5,837 nt of DNA from Euryarchaeota archaeon UBA10 (lineage in GTDB: Archaea > Thermoplasmatota > Poseidoniia > Poseidoniales > Poseidoniaceae): contig DAGO01000005.1 in assembly GCA_002498185.1 (NCBI GenBank), positions 1,295 through 7,131 of the forward strand, written 5' to 3'. The notes below the pieces were generated by a model, which saw only the letters and a list, made by a program, of their open reading frames with translations, was not told the origin of the DNA and searched no databases. Below are positions 4,627 through 5,837 of this stretch, one piece after another. Made by a program: the position numbers and the translations under genes. Positions within the stretch are counted from its first letter, which is position 1. The number at the start of each line of letters is the position of its first letter.

Positions 4627-5837
4627 ATGGACCGAATGGCGACATGGCAGATTGCTCTGCGTCGCCTTGAGATGCCAGTCCCTCGCTTTCTCATAGCGTT
4701 TGTATTACCAGCAGCATTGGCTGGTTTAGTATCTGCAATTCTGCTTATTTGGTTAACAGGTGGGTTCGCTGAGGGCGGACTATTCGCAGGATTTACCGGT
4801 GTATTCCTGATAATTATGCTACCTCTATTGACAGGAGGTGCAGCAATTTACTTCCCGATTCTCGAAGTAAATCGTTCAGCGATAAAAATCGAGAAAGAGA
4901 TGCACATGTTCATCACCAGAATGGGAATTTTATCCCTTGGTGAAGTTGGAGCAGACACTATTTTCGATATACTGCGCCAAATGAAGGACTATGGTGAATT
5001 AGCTCAAGAAGTTAAGCGCATTGAGACTCTTGTAGACAAATGGCACACCTCTTTACCTGAAGCAGCGAGAATTGTTGCTCAGCAATCACCTTCACCGCTT
5101 TGGACAGATTTCCTTGACAGAATGGCTTTCTCCATTGAAGCAGGTCAGCCTATCGATGCCTTCATGCGTGCTGAGCAAGAGACTGTAGCTGAACAGTACA
5201 ACACCCTCTATGACACAAGGCTAGAGGGTGTTGACACACTAAAGGAGATTTATGTCTCACTTGTATCCGCCGGATTATTCGGTTTGGTGGTTGCAGGTAT
5301 TCACTTAGTACTGTTCGAAATTGGTAATGGCAGTAGCGCAACACCAATTGAATTAGCCACTAGAATCCGATGGCTATTGCTTGCAGGATTCCTGTTTGTC
5401 ATCATTCAGGTGGGCGCTTTATTCGCGTTTAGAGCCACTATACCAGATGACCAAACTTTCGCTCGTGACGAATTTGAGACGCCGTTCAGGTTGTTGTTTA
5501 GACAAACCTGGTTAGGTGCGGGTTTGGTGAGCATTGTGTTATTCATAGTCACGATAATTGTTGTAATCGCATATTGGGAAAGTTTGACAACAACATGGGA
5601 TAAGTATGGATTGATTCTTCTAGCATTGCCGCTTACTCCACTACTTATTCCCTCAATTTTAGTCCAAAGAGAAGAGAGTAAAGTTTTGCGAAGGGATGAA
5701 GCATATCCCGACTTCATACGGGCATTAGGTGGTACTGCACAAGCACGTAGTGCAGAACCAAGTGCTACAATCAGAGCACTACGTGGAATCGATTTCGGAA
5801 TGTTGGACGAATCAATCGATAGATTGGAGAAGCGCCT
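4627..5837 (+). CDS. arlJ: Archaellum membrane platform protein ArlJ (FlaJ), truncated at window end
   Basis: ArlJ is the polytopic inner-membrane platform on which ArlI and ArlH dock and through which archaellins are inserted. Reading from ATG 4627, 403 codons plus 2 bases are open to the window edge, about three quarters of a usual ArlJ. Predicted membrane helices lie at about 20-43, 54-76, 209-231, 247-269, 296-317 and 327-345. The cytoplasmic loops between them match the two T2SSF-type domains of the GspF/TadC family: about 90-205 (start MHMFITRMGILSLGEVGADTI), and from about 357 (DEAYPDFIRALGG, followed by SAEPSATIRALRG), which is cut off. The position directly after arlI is the family rule. 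The last membrane helices and the stop are outside the window. TadC or type IV pilus platform proteins are alternatives, but the full arl context settles it. Confidence 0.92.
   Translation, partial: MDRMATWQIALRRLEMPVPRFLIAFVLPAALAGLVSAILLIWLTGGFAEGGLFAGFTGVFLIIMLPLLTGGAAIYFPILEVNRSAIKIEKEMHMFITRMGILSLGEVGADTIFDILRQMKDYGELAQEVKRIETLVDKWHTSLPEAARIVAQQSPSPLWTDFLDRMAFSIEAGQPIDAFMRAEQETVAEQYNTLYDTRLEGVDTLKEIYVSLVSAGLFGLVVAGIHLVLFEIGNGSSATPIELATRIRWLLLAGFLFVIIQVGALFAFRATIPDDQTFARDEFETPFRLLFRQTWLGAGLVSIVLFIVTIIVVIAYWESLTTTWDKYGLILLALPLTPLLIPSILVQREESKVLRRDEAYPDFIRALGGTAQARSAEPSATIRALRGIDFGMLDESIDRLEKR
5199..5233 (+). repeat. 12-bp perfect inverted repeat inside arlJ
   Basis: CAACACCCTCTA (5199-5210) and its exact reverse complement TAGAGGGTGTTG (5222-5233) flank an 11-nt spacer. 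In the mRNA this gives a 12-bp hairpin across codons for Y-N-T-L to E-G-V-D, just before the third membrane helix of ArlJ. It is seen directly; any role is unknown. Confidence 0.8.

Overview
The window is a co-directional (+ strand) stretch of an archaellum (archaeal flagellum) operon. The gene order is the 3' end of an archaellin gene (arlB/flaB), a divergent cytoplasmic coupling-type protein in the place of arlC/D/E, then arlF, arlG, arlH, arlI and the first 403 codons of arlJ, which runs off the right edge. The best anchors are ArlI (570 aa, complete secretion-ATPase motif set), ArlH (RecA/KaiC-like ATPase with Walker A and B) and ArlJ (polytopic membrane platform). The B-(CDE)-F-G-H-I-J order agrees with euryarchaeal fla/arl loci.

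The organism is an archaeon, because the archaellum is found only in archaea. The separate F, G, H, I and J genes, moderate GC content, Shine-Dalgarno-led tightly packed genes and marine-looking acidic proteins fit a planktonic euryarchaeote of the Marine Group II/III (Poseidoniales-like) type. This placement is inference from recognition, not from a search.

Layout: 1-147 archaellin C-terminus; 148-215 the only real intergenic gap, holding a hairpin and a strong Shine-Dalgarno; 216-1040 putative coupling protein; 1042-1683 ArlF; 1693-2187 ArlG; 2180-2896 ArlH (GTG start, overlapping arlG by 8 nt); 2898-4610 ArlI; 4627-end ArlJ. Downstream of position 215 the gaps are 1, 9, -8, 1 and 16 nt, so these genes are almost certainly one transcript.

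How they work together: ArlI hydrolyses ATP for both filament assembly and rotation, ArlH docks on ArlI as a regulatory ATPase, and ArlJ anchors both in the membrane. ArlF and ArlG form the stator-like part outside the membrane, ArlB subunits build the filament, and the 216-1040 protein probably links the motor to the cytoplasmic side (chemotaxis or polar cap). The less ordinary points are an apparent adhesin/tail-fibre-like repeat module inserted into the ArlF beta-sandwich, a divergent single coupling protein, a hairpin between arlB and the motor genes, and two strikingly perfect inverted repeats inside coding sequence. I see no mobile element, CRISPR array, RNA gene or clearly new system.
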